In this document: piece by piece, positions 42,598 through 51,902 of the stretch | How the letters are laid out: each line of letters begins with the position of its first letter | How positions within the stretch are numbered: position 1 is the first letter of the stretch | From: JAJRXR01 sp041987545 | Lineage (GTDB): Bacteria; Planctomycetota; Phycisphaerae; Phycisphaerales; UBA1924 | Length of the DNA: 64,000 nucleotides | Direction: 5' to 3' | Assembly: GCA_041987545.1 (NCBI GenBank) | Contig: JBHIWH010000002.1 | Location: 411,623-475,622, forward strand | Position numbers and translations under genes: made by a program | The notes under the pieces: generated by a model | Database searches by the model: none | The model's input: the letters and a program-made list of their open reading frames with translations, nothing else | Told to the model about the DNA's origin: nothing

Positions 42598-44952
42598 ATG
42601 CCGTCACGCCGTCTGTTCGTGCTGCCCGTGCTCGCCATCGGCGCCGCCGCCACCGCCCAGCCCTGCGGCAACCAGCCCTTCGCCGGTCTGTGGGAGCTGC
42701 CCGCGGGCGGCGCCGCGTCGGTCCTCGCCTTCGGCGACATCGACGGCGACGGCGACAACGACATGGTCTACCGCATCGGCGACAACCCCACCTCCATCGT
42801 CGCCCGCTTCAACCAGGGCGGGGGCGACTTCGGCGGAGAGGTCACACTCGCGGTCGAGGACACCAGCGGCGGCAACAACGCCGCCTCCGACATCGAGCTG
42901 GGCGACATGGACAACGACGGCGACCTCGACATCGTCGCCGGCCTCGCCAACAGCCCCTCCGTGCTCGTTCTGCTCAACGACGGCGAGGGCGATTTCCCCT
43001 TCAGCGCCTCCTTCGGCGCCGCCGGCGTCCGAGACCTCGAGCTGGGCGACCTCGACAACGACGGCGACCTCGACGTCGCCACCGCCGTCGGCTTCAACGA
43101 GATCGTCGTCTACGAGAACCTCGTCGAAGGCAAGCTCGACCCCATCGGCGACACCTACACCCTCGGCTCAGGCGCCTCCTCCCTCGAGCTGGCCGACGTC
43201 GACGACGACGGCGACCTCGACATCGTCTTCCCCGGGACCAACCCCGCGGCCCTCGTCGTCCGACTCAACTCCGGCAACGGGCGATTCCCCTTCTCCGCCC
43301 AGACCCCCGAGGACCAGTTCATGGGCGAGCTGGCCGTCGCGGACCTCGACGGCGACGGCGACACCGACGCCGCCGTGCTCAAGCCGCTCGACAACCTCGT
43401 CACGATCTACCACAACAACGGCGCGGGCGTGATGGTCGAGGGCCCGTCCTTTCCGGTCATCGGAGACCTGGACTACATCCAGGCCGTGGACCTCGACGAC
43501 GACGACGACCCCGACCTGGCCATCGCCGGCTTCAACGGCGACCGCGTCCACCCGCTCTACAACAACGGCGGCGCGTTCGACCAGCTCAACCCCGTCCTCA
43601 TCGCCTCCAGCATCTCCAGCCTCGCCTCGGCCGACATCGACGGCGACGACGTGCCCGACCTGGGCACGTCCCACGGCGGGACGCAGGTGGTCACGCTCAT
43701 GCTCGGCACGGGCACGGGCGAGCTCCCATTCGACCTCACGCAGGACACCGACGCCGCCCCCGAGGCCGTCGCCATCGGCGACCTCAACAACAACGGCGTC
43801 AACGACGTCGTCGTCGTCAACCGCACCACCGGCGCCGCCGACGTCTTCCTCGGCATCCCCCCCTTCACCCTCATCCCCGTCGCCGGCCCGGCCCTCCCCG
43901 GCGCCGACGCACGCGACGCCGACCTGGCCGACCTGGACAACGACGGGAACCTCGACCTCGTCGTCACGCTCAACCCCAACGAGGTCAGCGTCTTCCTCGG
44001 CGACGGCGCCGGGGGCTTCTCGCCGCCCGACCGCTACCCCGGCATCACCGGCGCCCGCAACGCCACCATCGCCGACATCGACAACGACAACGACCCCGAC
44101 ATCATCGTCGCCTGCTTCAGCGCCAACCGCGTCTGCATCCTCGAGAACACCGGCCTGTTCAGCGCCGTCTTCACGCAGACCTTCCTCGAGGGCGCCGACG
44201 CCCAGCCGGTCAGCGTCGCCGTGGGCGACGTCACCGGCAACGGGCAGCCCGACATCCTCACCGCCAACCAGGGCGGGGGCTCGATGACCCTCTTCGCCAA
44301 CCAGGGCGGGGGCGTGTTCATCACCGTCGTCCCCACCCTCGTCGGCGGGAGCCCGCGCGACATCGCCACGGGCGACCTCGATCAGGACGGCGACCTCGAC
44401 GCCGTCGTCGCCCTCGCCACCGGCGGCGCCGGCTTCGGCGGGATCGCCCTCATGCTCAACAACGGCTCGGGCGTCTTCTCCGAGCGCGTCCCCCTCCCCG
44501 CCGGCATGGCGCCCGAGTCCGTCGAGCTGGGCGACGTGGACGGCGACTCGCTCCTCGACATCGTCGTCGCCAACGCCACCTCGGGCGACACCACGCTCTA
44601 CCGAAGCCTCGGCGCCGGCGCGTTCGCCCCCAGGCGACAGCTCCGGGGCGCCGCCGACGCGACCGACCTGGCCCTGGGGAATCTCGGCTCCGACGACGAC
44701 CTCGACATCATCGTCGCCTCCGGGACCGACGACCTGATCGCCATCGTCCCGAACCACTGCGCCCCGGTCGGCGACCCGTGCCCGGCCGACCTCTCCGCGC
44801 CCCAGGGCGTGCTCGACTTCTCCGACGTGCTCGCCTTCCTCACCGCCTTCGCGAGCGGGGACCCGGCCGCCGACCTCTCCGCGCCCGCCGGCGTCTTCGA
44901 CTTCTCCGACGTGCTCGCCTTCCTCACCGCCTTCGGCGCCGGCTGCCCGTAG
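42598..44952 (+). CDS. Large secreted VCBS-repeat propeller protein with GC-type dockerin-like domain (two units)
   Basis: 784 aa; GAGGGAGA upstream; signal peptide MPSRRLFVLPVLAIGAAATAQ. About a dozen VCBS/FG-GAP blades fill residues 35-715 (FGDIDGDGDNDMVYRI; LGDMDNDGDLDIVAGL; VAVGDVTGNGQPDILTAN; VELGDVDGDSLLDIVVAN), enough for two propellers. Residues 728-784 are the two-unit tag (C-P-ADLSAP first unit; GVFDFSD second unit). Upstream, 42453-42597 is non-coding and has no clear -35/-10 pair. Confidence 0.88.
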   Translation: MPSRRLFVLPVLAIGAAATAQPCGNQPFAGLWELPAGGAASVLAFGDIDGDGDNDMVYRIGDNPTSIVARFNQGGGDFGGEVTLAVEDTSGGNNAASDIELGDMDNDGDLDIVAGLANSPSVLVLLNDGEGDFPFSASFGAAGVRDLELGDLDNDGDLDVATAVGFNEIVVYENLVEGKLDPIGDTYTLGSGASSLELADVDDDGDLDIVFPGTNPAALVVRLNSGNGRFPFSAQTPEDQFMGELAVADLDGDGDTDAAVLKPLDNLVTIYHNNGAGVMVEGPSFPVIGDLDYIQAVDLDDDDDPDLAIAGFNGDRVHPLYNNGGAFDQLNPVLIASSISSLASADIDGDDVPDLGTSHGGTQVVTLMLGTGTGELPFDLTQDTDAAPEAVAIGDLNNNGVNDVVVVNRTTGAADVFLGIPPFTLIPVAGPALPGADARDADLADLDNDGNLDLVVTLNPNEVSVFLGDGAGGFSPPDRYPGITGARNATIADIDNDNDPDIIVACFSANRVCILENTGLFSAVFTQTFLEGADAQPVSVAVGDVTGNGQPDILTANQGGGSMTLFANQGGGVFITVVPTLVGGSPRDIATGDLDQDGDLDAVVALATGGAGFGGIALMLNNGSGVFSERVPLPAGMAPESVELGDVDGDSLLDIVVANATSGDTTLYRSLGAGAFAPRRQLRGAADATDLALGNLGSDDDLDIIVASGTDDLIAIVPNHCAPVGDPCPADLSAPQGVLDFSDVLAFLTAFASGDPAADLSAPAGVFDFSDVLAFLTAFGAGCP

Positions 44953-44998
44953 CCGGCACGCCCGGCACGCCCCCTCCGGCCGGGCCACCTCGAGCACG

Positions 44999-45027
44999 TT
45001 GGATCGGCGGCGTCCATTCCGTAGACT
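44999..45027 (+). promoter_or_regulatory. Promoter-like element TTGGAT-17-TAGACT
   Basis: TTGGAT (44999-45004), 17-bp spacer, TAGACT (45022-45027), 29 nt before the ATG at 45057. Confidence 0.52.
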
Positions 45028-45056
45028 GCCGCGTCCACCCAGACCGAGGAGAGAAC

Positions 45057-45785
45057 ATGACGCGTGCACTGCCGCTGCTCACCGTTGCGCTCGCCGCCGC
45101 GAGCGCTCTCGCCCAGCCCGTCGCGACCAACCTCGTCACCAACGGCGACGCCGAGACGGGCGACACCTCCGGCTGGGTCTCCACCGGCATCGATGCGGTC
45201 CCCGCACTGCTCGGTTCCGCCGGCTTTGGAAGCTTTACCTTCACCGCGGGCGAGGGCCCCGCGCTCGACCAGCGGCTCACCCAGGACATCGCCATCACCA
45301 CTCTCGCCTCGGCCATCGACGCCGGCCTGGCCCAGGCCGACTTCTCCCTCGTCATCCAGTCCCGCTCGGGCGGGGGGACCATCGACACCGGCTCAGCGAT
45401 CCTCGAGTTCCGCACCGCGCTCGGCTCGCTGCTCGACTCCAACTCCTTCACCGACCCGCCCGTCCCGACCACCACCTGGGACCTCTACGGCGTGGTCCGC
45501 CCCGTCCCCGCCGAGACCCGCATCATCCGCGTCATCCTCGACGCCGACCGCGTCGGGGGCGCCTCGACCGACTGCTACTTCGACGCGATCACGCTCCGCA
45601 TCATCGGCTGCAACGCCGCCGACCTGGCCGAGCCCCTGGGCCAGCTCGACTTCTCCGACGTCATCGCGTTCCTCTCCGCCTTCGGCGCGATGGACGCCGC
45701 GGCTGACCTCGCCGAGCCCACGGGACAGTGGGACTTCTCCGACGTCATCGCCTTCCTCACCGCCTTCGGCGCCGGCTGCCCGTAA
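45057..45785 (+). CDS. Secreted small beta-sandwich protein with GC-type dockerin-like domain (two units)
   Basis: 242 aa; GAGGAGAG Shine-Dalgarno; signal peptide MTRALPLLTVALAAASALAQ. The passenger starts LVTNGDAETGDTSGWVSTG, the usual opening of galactose-binding-like/CBM-type jelly rolls, and ends near CYFDAITLRIIG, so carbohydrate or glycan binding is possible. Residues 185-242 are a near-consensus two-unit tag (ADLAEPLGQLDFSDVIAFL; GQWDFSDVIAFLTAFGAGCP). Confidence 0.85.
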   Translation: MTRALPLLTVALAAASALAQPVATNLVTNGDAETGDTSGWVSTGIDAVPALLGSAGFGSFTFTAGEGPALDQRLTQDIAITTLASAIDAGLAQADFSLVIQSRSGGGTIDTGSAILEFRTALGSLLDSNSFTDPPVPTTTWDLYGVVRPVPAETRIIRVILDADRVGGASTDCYFDAITLRIIGCNAADLAEPLGQLDFSDVIAFLSAFGAMDAAADLAEPTGQWDFSDVIAFLTAFGAGCP

Positions 45786-45791
45786 CGGGCC

Positions 45792-45820
45792 TTGGCCGCC
45801 CGACCGCCCGCCGGTATGCT
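45792..45820 (+). promoter_or_regulatory. Promoter-like element TTGGCC-17-TATGCT
   Basis: TTGGCC (45792-45797), 17-bp spacer, TATGCT (45815-45820), 31 nt before the GTG at 45852. Confidence 0.5.
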
Positions 45821-45851
45821 GGCGCCTCGTTACGCCTCAAGGGGGAGATCC

Positions 45852-47099
45852 GTGCGCATCATCCGAGACCTCGTCGCGGCCGTCTCCGCCCTTGCTCTCT
45901 CGCCCGTGTCGCCCGCCGCGGCCGGCGATTTCGTCTCCGTCTCCTTCGAAGCGGGGCTGGTCGAGCTGTCGGTCAGCGTCACGCCCTTCGGCGGCTCCAC
46001 GGTCTCGGACACGACGACCGTCCCGATCTTCAGCAACGGCGCCAGCGACGACATCACGCTCGGCGCGGGCGACGCCGGGGGGGACGTCTTCTTCGACCTC
46101 TCCGTCAACGACAACTTCGAAGAGGCCGTCCTGTTCCTGATCGCCGGCTTCAACGCCGGCCAGTCCGACTTCGGCGCCACGGTCACCTGCCGCGCCCGCA
46201 CCCTCGAGCCCATCGTCTTCCGCCTCACCCAGGAGCTGCAGTTCGACGTCGATACCTTCAACGGCGACTTCACCCTCACCCCAGTCTCCGGCATGATCAT
46301 GGGCAACGTCATCTGCCCCGGGACCTACTCCATCGAGTTCGACGAGTCGCTCCTCCTCGACCCCGACGAACAGTTCGCAGACTTCAACGCCGAGCTGTTC
46401 GTGTACCTCCAGGACTCCCTGGAGCCCGAGGTCCGGTTCACCGGCGCCGGCGACGTCAACGTCACGGGCCAGTCCTTCGACGACGAGGGCAACGAGGACA
46501 ACGCGTTCTCCCCGGTCACGATCGAATCCAACCTCTTCTCCGGCGGGGGCGGCACCAGCTCCGGGCCCGTCGCGGGCATGGCCCAGATGACCGGCGAGAT
46601 CTCCGGCCAGGGCGCCGGTTCGTACAACCTCACCATCACCGCCGACGCCGAGGCCTCACAACCCGTCGGCTACCAGGGCTCGTGCTTCATCGGCGCCCTC
46701 GGAGACGGCGTCATCCTCGAGCTGTCAAAGCCCAAGTCCTTCAACGTCGTCAACGCCAGGGGCGGCTCGGTCTCCATCACCCCCACCACCGGGTCCATCG
46801 ACGGCAACGTGCTCTCGCCCGGACGCTACAGCGTCTCGTTCAACTGCTCGGCCTCCATCGCCCCGGGCGAAGCGGGCCAGACTCAGATGCTTGACTGGAC
46901 GCTCCAGCTCTTCGAGCCCGGGTGCAGCGCGGCCGACCTCGCGCCGCCCTCGGGCGTGCTCGACTTCTCCGACGTCGTCGCGTTCCTGACCGCCTTCGCG
47001 GGCGCCGACGACCTGGCCGACCTCGCCCCGCCCACGGGCCAGTGGGACTTCTCCGACGTCGTCGCGTACCTGGGCCTGTTCGCCGCCGGCTGCCCGTAG
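45852..47099 (+). CDS. Secreted protein of unknown function with GC-type dockerin-like domain (two units)
   Basis: 415 aa from GTG at 45852 (GGGGGAG 5 nt upstream), giving signal peptide VRIIRDLVAAVSALALSPVSPAAA; an ATG at 45792 lies inside the putative promoter. The passenger has an internal duplication: FNGDFTLTPVSGMIMGNVI plus CPGTYSI near residues 137-165, and ARGGSVSITPTTGSIDGNVL plus SPGRYSV near 295-325. It is predicted all-beta with no family recognised. Residues 358-415 are the two-unit tag, the second unit ending AYLGLFAAGCP. Confidence 0.82.
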   Translation: MRIIRDLVAAVSALALSPVSPAAAGDFVSVSFEAGLVELSVSVTPFGGSTVSDTTTVPIFSNGASDDITLGAGDAGGDVFFDLSVNDNFEEAVLFLIAGFNAGQSDFGATVTCRARTLEPIVFRLTQELQFDVDTFNGDFTLTPVSGMIMGNVICPGTYSIEFDESLLLDPDEQFADFNAELFVYLQDSLEPEVRFTGAGDVNVTGQSFDDEGNEDNAFSPVTIESNLFSGGGGTSSGPVAGMAQMTGEISGQGAGSYNLTITADAEASQPVGYQGSCFIGALGDGVILELSKPKSFNVVNARGGSVSITPTTGSIDGNVLSPGRYSVSFNCSASIAPGEAGQTQMLDWTLQLFEPGCSAADLAPPSGVLDFSDVVAFLTAFAGADDLADLAPPTGQWDFSDVVAYLGLFAAGCP

Positions 47100-47134
47100 C
47101 CCCGACCCGACCGATCGATCCCACGCCGGGGGGC

Positions 47135-47163
47135 TTGGTCGCGGGGTGGCCTCCGCGTACGCT
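47135..47163 (+). promoter_or_regulatory. Promoter-like element TTGGTC-17-TACGCT
   Basis: TTGGTC (47135-47140), 17-bp spacer, TACGCT (47158-47163), 32 nt before the ATG at 47196. Confidence 0.52.
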
Positions 47164-47195
47164 GGCCCGCGCATTTCGCCGGAGGAGCGACCACC

Positions 47196-47996
47196 ATGCG
47201 TGCGCTGCCCCTGATCGTTGTCGCCCTGGCCGCCGGCGCCTGCCACGCCCAGCTCGCCGACCCCGGGTTCGAGACCTCCACCCCCCTCGACGGCTTCCCC
47301 GACGCCTACGGCGTCTGGGGCGGCGACGCCAACTCCATCTCCTCGGGCGAGAACGGCATCAACCCCCTCACCGGCTCGGGCATGCTCCGCATGGACAGCA
47401 CCTCGCCGAGCTGCGCCATCGAGGGCGGCTCCGTCGGCGCCGTCTATCAACTCGTGCCCATCCCCGAGGGCTACGGCGCCGGCGACCTTGTCGATGCACG
47501 CGTCTGGTACAACCGCGTGGACGACGCGAACACCGACTCGCTGTTCTCGCTCCTCGTCGCCGCCTACGACGGCACGCCCGACCAGTTCTCCACCGGCTGC
47601 GAGACCGTCCGCCCCTCCATCGATTCGCTCTCCGTGTTCGACGAGGCGGATCTCTCGCCAAACAGCTGGAGCCTCATCCTCGTCGAGTTCCAGATTCCCG
47701 AGGGCGCCACCTACGTCGCCATCGGGCTCTCCGTGCACGAGAACTTCGACCCCGACGACACCCCGCCATTCGACGGCCACTTCTTCGACTGCGCCGAGCT
47801 CACGTTCGAGCACCCGGGCTGCTCGATCGCCGACCTCGCCGACCCCCGGGGCGTGCTCGATTTCTCCGACGCGCTCGCCTTCCTGACCGCGTTCGCCGAC
47901 TTCGACCCCGACGCCGACCTCGCCGAGCCGGTCGGCGTGCTGAACTTCGACGACGCGCTCGCGTTCCTCACCGCGTTCGCCGAGGGCTGCCCCTGA
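47196..47996 (+). CDS. Secreted small beta-sandwich protein with GC-type dockerin-like domain (two units)
   Basis: 266 aa; CGGAGGAG Shine-Dalgarno; signal peptide MRALPLIVVALAAGACHA. The mature part opens LADPGFETSTPLDGF and continues GSGMLRMDST and GAVYQLVPIPEGYGAGDLV, the layout of galactose-binding-like sandwiches, like its neighbour at 45057. Residues 209-266 are the tag; the second unit uses the GVLNFDDALAFLTAF variant otherwise typical of the single-unit proteins. Confidence 0.84.
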   Translation: MRALPLIVVALAAGACHAQLADPGFETSTPLDGFPDAYGVWGGDANSISSGENGINPLTGSGMLRMDSTSPSCAIEGGSVGAVYQLVPIPEGYGAGDLVDARVWYNRVDDANTDSLFSLLVAAYDGTPDQFSTGCETVRPSIDSLSVFDEADLSPNSWSLILVEFQIPEGATYVAIGLSVHENFDPDDTPPFDGHFFDCAELTFEHPGCSIADLADPRGVLDFSDALAFLTAFADFDPDADLAEPVGVLNFDDALAFLTAFAEGCP

Positions 47997-48154
47997 CGCG
48001 AGAGCCGCGTGGCGGCCGATCGCGCATCGGAACACCGTTCAAACGTGAACGAGGCAAAGCCGATGCCATCGCATCGCGCCGCGTCATAACCCCGAAGAAG
48101 CCGCGTTCTCTCGTTGTTTGGTCCCCCGCGCGCCGCCCTGTCTCGGCGTTGTAC

Positions 48155-48184
48155 TTGGGGCCTGCGCTCATCCTCGGGTACACT
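48155..48184 (+). promoter_or_regulatory. Promoter-like element TTGGGG-18-TACACT
   Basis: TTGGGG (48155-48160), 18-bp spacer, TACACT (48179-48184), 33 nt before the ATG at 48218. Confidence 0.48.
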
Positions 48185-48217
48185 GGTTCGACGACGATCG
48201 AGCCGAAAGGGGAAGCG

Positions 48218-50608
48218 ATGCTCGGGTCCACGACGAAGAGACTGACCGCCTCCGCCCTCGCCGCGGCGTGCGCGCCCGCACTCGCCCAGCCCGCGCCGGT
48301 CTTCCCGGCCCGGTCGTTCCCCGCGGGCCAAGACCCCCAGTCGATCCTCGCCGCCGACTTCAACGGCGACGGCATCGACGATCTGGCGGTCGGCGCGCGC
48401 GTCGATACCTTCAGTGTCGGCGAGGTCTTCGTGATGCTGGGAGATGGCGCGGGCGGGTTCGCCGACCCGGTCGCGTACCCGGCCGGCGCGTCCGTGCGCT
48501 CGCTCGCGTGCGCGGACCTCAACGCCGACGGCTCGCTCGATCTGGTCGCGGTCAACACGAACAGCGACGACGTCTCCGTGCTGCTCGGCGCCGGCGACGG
48601 CACCTTCGCGGCGCTCCCCCCCTTCCCCGCGGGCGACCAGCCCCGGTCCGCCGCGCTGGCCGACCTGAACGGCGACGGCGTGCTCGACCTCGCCCTCGCC
48701 AACCGCGCCGAGGACACGGTCTCCATCTTCCTCGGATCGGGCGACGGCTCGTTCGGGCCCCGAACGACCCACGGCTCGATGAACAACCCGGTGTCGCTGG
48801 CGGCGGCCGACCTCGACGGCGACGGGTTCATCGACCTCGCCGTCACCAGCGTCGGCGGGGGCGTCATCGTCCTCGAGGGCGACGGCGTCGGGGCGTTTGC
48901 GGCCCAGACGTCGTACCTCGCCGGCCAGTCGTTCCACGCCATCGTCTCCGCCGACTTCGACGCCGACGGCACGCCGGACCTCGCCGCCGCCGACGAGATC
49001 ACGAGCACCGTCCAGATCTTCCAGGGCGCCGGGGACGGCTCGTTCACGCCTCTCCAGACCAGGCCCTCGTTCATGATCACCTCGCTCGCCGTCGCGGACC
49101 TCAACGCCGACGGCGTGCCGGACCTCGTCGCCGGCTCGGAGAGCTCGGCCACCACGAACAGCCTGCGCGTCATGCTGGGGCGGGGCGACGGCACGTTCGA
49201 CCCCGCGCTCCCCTACTCCACCGGCTCGCGGCCCGAGGCGGTCGCCGCGCTCGATGTCGATTCCGACGGCGATCTGGACCTGGTCAGCACCAGGCGACTG
49301 GGCAGGCGGGTCGGCGTCATCCTGAACCGGGGCGACGGCACCTTCGACTCGTATGTGAACGGGGCGCCGCTGGCCAGCCGCCCGTTCGCCGCCGCGGTCG
49401 CCGACCTCGACGGCGACGGGGACGAGGACCTGGCCATCGCGCTCGGCGGCGGGACCGCCGGGGATGTGGACGTGGTCCGCGTCCTGACACGCAACGGCGC
49501 TGGCGTGTACACGCAGAGCATCCACCTGGTCGGGGGCCAGCCCCTCGGCATCGTCATCGCCGACCTGAACGGCGACGACGAGCTCGACATCGTCACCGTC
49601 AACACCGACGAGCCGAGCCAGGACCTCTCCGTCCTTCTCGCCGACGGCGCGGGCTCATACCTCCCCGAGACGGGCGTCCCCGTGGGGCCCACGCTGCTCG
49701 CGATCGCCTCGGCGGACTTCAACGAGGACGGCGCCCCCGACCTGGCCGTCACGCGGCGCCGCTCCGGAGACGTCGTCGTGCTCCTGGGCGCCGGCGACGG
49801 CACGTTCCTCCCGGGCTCGCCCTTCAACGTCGGCGACGACCCCACCGCCGTCGTCGCCCTCGACCTCACCGGCGACACCCACGCGGACCTCGCCGTGGTC
49901 AACAACTCAGGCCTAACCGTCACGCTGCTCCGGGGCCTGGGCGACGGCACGTTCCTCCCCGCCGAGTCCCACCTCGTGGGTCTCGCGCCCAGGGACCTCG
50001 TCGCGTCGGACCTCAACGCCGACGGCGCCCCGGACCTGGCCGTCGCCAACGAGGGCGATCACACCGTCTCGATCCTGCTCAACCCGGGCGACGGCGCGTT
50101 CCTGCCGCAGGCCGTCTACGCCACGGGCGCCGACCCCGTCTCCATCGCCGCCCACGATCTCAACGCCGACGGCGTCATCGACCTCGTGCTCGCCACCCCC
50201 GATGATGGCGCCCCACCGCCCAACGACATGAACCTGACCGACGGCGAAGACGTCACCGTGCTCTACGGCGTCGGGGACGGCTCGTTCCACCCACACCACG
50301 AGCACACCGTCGCCCGCACGCCGATGGAGGTCGTGATCACCGACTACGACCTCGACGGCGACCCCGACATCGCCGTCGCCAACACCTGGGGCCCGACCCT
50401 CACGATCCTGCCCAACCGCACGCACGACCCGTGCTCCCTCGCCGACCGCGCGGCGCCCCTGGGCGTGCTGGACTTCTCCGACGTCGCCGCGTTCCTCTCC
50501 GCGTTCGCGTCGTTGGGCATCGCCGCTGACTTCGCCACACCCTTCGGTGTGTGGGACATCTCTGACGTGAGCGCGTTCCTGTCCGCGTTCGCCGAGGGCT
50601 GCCCCTGA
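48218..50608 (+). CDS. Large secreted VCBS-repeat propeller protein with GC-type dockerin-like domain (two units)
   Basis: 796 aa; AAAGGGGAA Shine-Dalgarno; signal peptide MLGSTTKRLTASALAAACAPALAQ. The longer frame reaching back to 46922 reads only through the neighbouring gene. About fourteen blades (AADFNGDGIDDLAVGA; ADLNADGSLDLVAVNT; AADLDGDGFIDLAVTS; ASDLNADGAPDLAVAN) spaced about 50 residues fill 40-730. Residues 739-796 are the tag, divergent in both units (ADRAAPLGVLDFSDV; ADFATPFGVWDISDVSAFL). Similar in layout to the protein at 42598. Confidence 0.88.
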   Translation: MLGSTTKRLTASALAAACAPALAQPAPVFPARSFPAGQDPQSILAADFNGDGIDDLAVGARVDTFSVGEVFVMLGDGAGGFADPVAYPAGASVRSLACADLNADGSLDLVAVNTNSDDVSVLLGAGDGTFAALPPFPAGDQPRSAALADLNGDGVLDLALANRAEDTVSIFLGSGDGSFGPRTTHGSMNNPVSLAAADLDGDGFIDLAVTSVGGGVIVLEGDGVGAFAAQTSYLAGQSFHAIVSADFDADGTPDLAAADEITSTVQIFQGAGDGSFTPLQTRPSFMITSLAVADLNADGVPDLVAGSESSATTNSLRVMLGRGDGTFDPALPYSTGSRPEAVAALDVDSDGDLDLVSTRRLGRRVGVILNRGDGTFDSYVNGAPLASRPFAAAVADLDGDGDEDLAIALGGGTAGDVDVVRVLTRNGAGVYTQSIHLVGGQPLGIVIADLNGDDELDIVTVNTDEPSQDLSVLLADGAGSYLPETGVPVGPTLLAIASADFNEDGAPDLAVTRRRSGDVVVLLGAGDGTFLPGSPFNVGDDPTAVVALDLTGDTHADLAVVNNSGLTVTLLRGLGDGTFLPAESHLVGLAPRDLVASDLNADGAPDLAVANEGDHTVSILLNPGDGAFLPQAVYATGADPVSIAAHDLNADGVIDLVLATPDDGAPPPNDMNLTDGEDVTVLYGVGDGSFHPHHEHTVARTPMEVVITDYDLDGDPDIAVANTWGPTLTILPNRTHDPCSLADRAAPLGVLDFSDVAAFLSAFASLGIAADFATPFGVWDISDVSAFLSAFAEGCP

Positions 50609-50648
50609 TCCCGAGGCCGGGCCCGCGTCGCCCGAAGCGTTCCGGCCA

Positions 50649-50687
50649 GCCAACAAGAACGCCCCCCGGCTCGCGGGCCGAGGGGCG
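50649..50687 (-). terminator. Hairpin between convergent genes, T-rich tail on minus strand
   Basis: CGCCCCCCGGC (50660-50670) pairs with GCCGAGGGGCG (50677-50687), 10 of 11 positions, loop of 6. On the minus strand the stem is followed by GTTCTTGTTGG, so it can terminate the gene ending at 50714; it also lies downstream of the plus-strand gene ending at 50608. Confidence 0.65.
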
Positions 50688-50713
50688 CGTCGAGATTGTG
50701 ATGTGGACGCGCG

Positions 50714-51607
50714 TTACGGGCAGCCCGCCCCGAACAGCGTCAGGAACGAGATCACGTCGGAGAAGTCCAGCGAGCCGTAGGGCTCGGCCAGATCCACCGC
50801 CGAGCACCCGGGCGAGGGCGCGTCCCCACCGCTCTCGCGCGTGGTCAGCGCCGACAGCCCGTCGTTGCCCGTGTCACCCAGGTCCAGGCAGACCGCGGTG
50901 CCGCGGTTGACGATCAGCAGGTGACCCTCGACGACGCTGGCCGGGCCCGGGATCGCGTACAGGTGCCCCTCCGGGCTGAACTCCATCGTGGACATCCCCT
51001 CGAAGAGGTAGTCGCCGTCGAGGGTGAAGTCGGCGACCCACTCGGACGTGCCGTCGAGCGTCCATCGGTAGAGCTTGGGGAACGCGCCCGGCCCGGTCGA
51101 GCCGTAGAGGTACTCGCCGTCCCACGCCAGACCGGTGATGTCCGCCCCGGTGTTCATCTGGCCGATCATGGCGATGACGCCGGTGTCCAGGTCGACCGTG
51201 CCGAGGTACGAGTCGAAGTTGGAGTTCTCGACCGTCATCGCGACGTACATCACGCCGTCCACGTACTCCATCGCCGTCACGATGTCCAGGAAGTGCAGCG
51301 GGAACGTCATCGTGACCGAGCCGAGCAGCTCGCCCGTCGCCGGGTCGATCGTGCGCAGCTGGTCGTTGGAGGCGCCCGAGTCGGCGCCGTAGATCACGCC
51401 CTCGGCGTACTCGATCTCCACCAGCTCGTTCACCCCGGCCACGGCCCCCGGGCTCACCAGGGCGTAGCCCGGCGTGCCCGCGTCCAGCGAGACCAGCGCG
51501 TTGTCGGCCGGCGCCGACGTGTCCCAGGCGAAGACCGTGCCCTGCCCCAGGGCCGCCCCGGAGCCGATCGAGAGAGCCGCCGCAGCGGCGATGGTCGTGC
51601 GTGTCAT
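50714..51607 (-). CDS. Secreted beta-propeller protein with single-unit GC-type dockerin-like domain
   Basis: 297 aa; AAGGGGA Shine-Dalgarno; signal peptide MTRTTIAAAAALSIGSGAALGQ. Residues 25-255 resemble a YncE/NHL-type propeller (LVSLDAGTPGYALVSPGAV; DQLRTIDPATGELLGSV; ITGLAWDGEYLYGST), with a sequence logic shared with the PEP-CTERM-like protein at 37819. Residues 268-297 are a single tag unit (GSLDFSDVISFLTLFGAGCP). It is the only minus-strand member in the right half of the array and the only single-unit protein outside the SLPD family. Confidence 0.83.
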   Translation of the reverse strand: MTRTTIAAAAALSIGSGAALGQGTVFAWDTSAPADNALVSLDAGTPGYALVSPGAVAGVNELVEIEYAEGVIYGADSGASNDQLRTIDPATGELLGSVTMTFPLHFLDIVTAMEYVDGVMYVAMTVENSNFDSYLGTVDLDTGVIAMIGQMNTGADITGLAWDGEYLYGSTGPGAFPKLYRWTLDGTSEWVADFTLDGDYLFEGMSTMEFSPEGHLYAIPGPASVVEGHLLIVNRGTAVCLDLGDTGNDGLSALTTRESGGDAPSPGCSAVDLAEPYGSLDFSDVISFLTLFGAGCP

Positions 51608-51902
51608 CCGGAAGTCCCCTTCGCGTCCCTTGGATTCGTCTTCACAGGCGCCCCACGCGGGGCCCCGCCTGAAAGGGCGCAGTCCGCGGCCGAGGCCCGC
51701 CAGAACTTTCTCATTTGGCCAGGAATGGCCAGATTCCCCGCGGCCACCAGGGTCTCCCTCTCAATCGGGGGTGGATCCTCCGTCACGTCCCCTGGTAGTC
51801 TGAGAGCGATCGGCGCCCGGCTCGCCCTGCGGCGGGCTTATGAGCACGAGGCGCCCGAGCCACGACACCCTGACGACCCCTCAGGGGCGGGAGACCAACA
51901 GC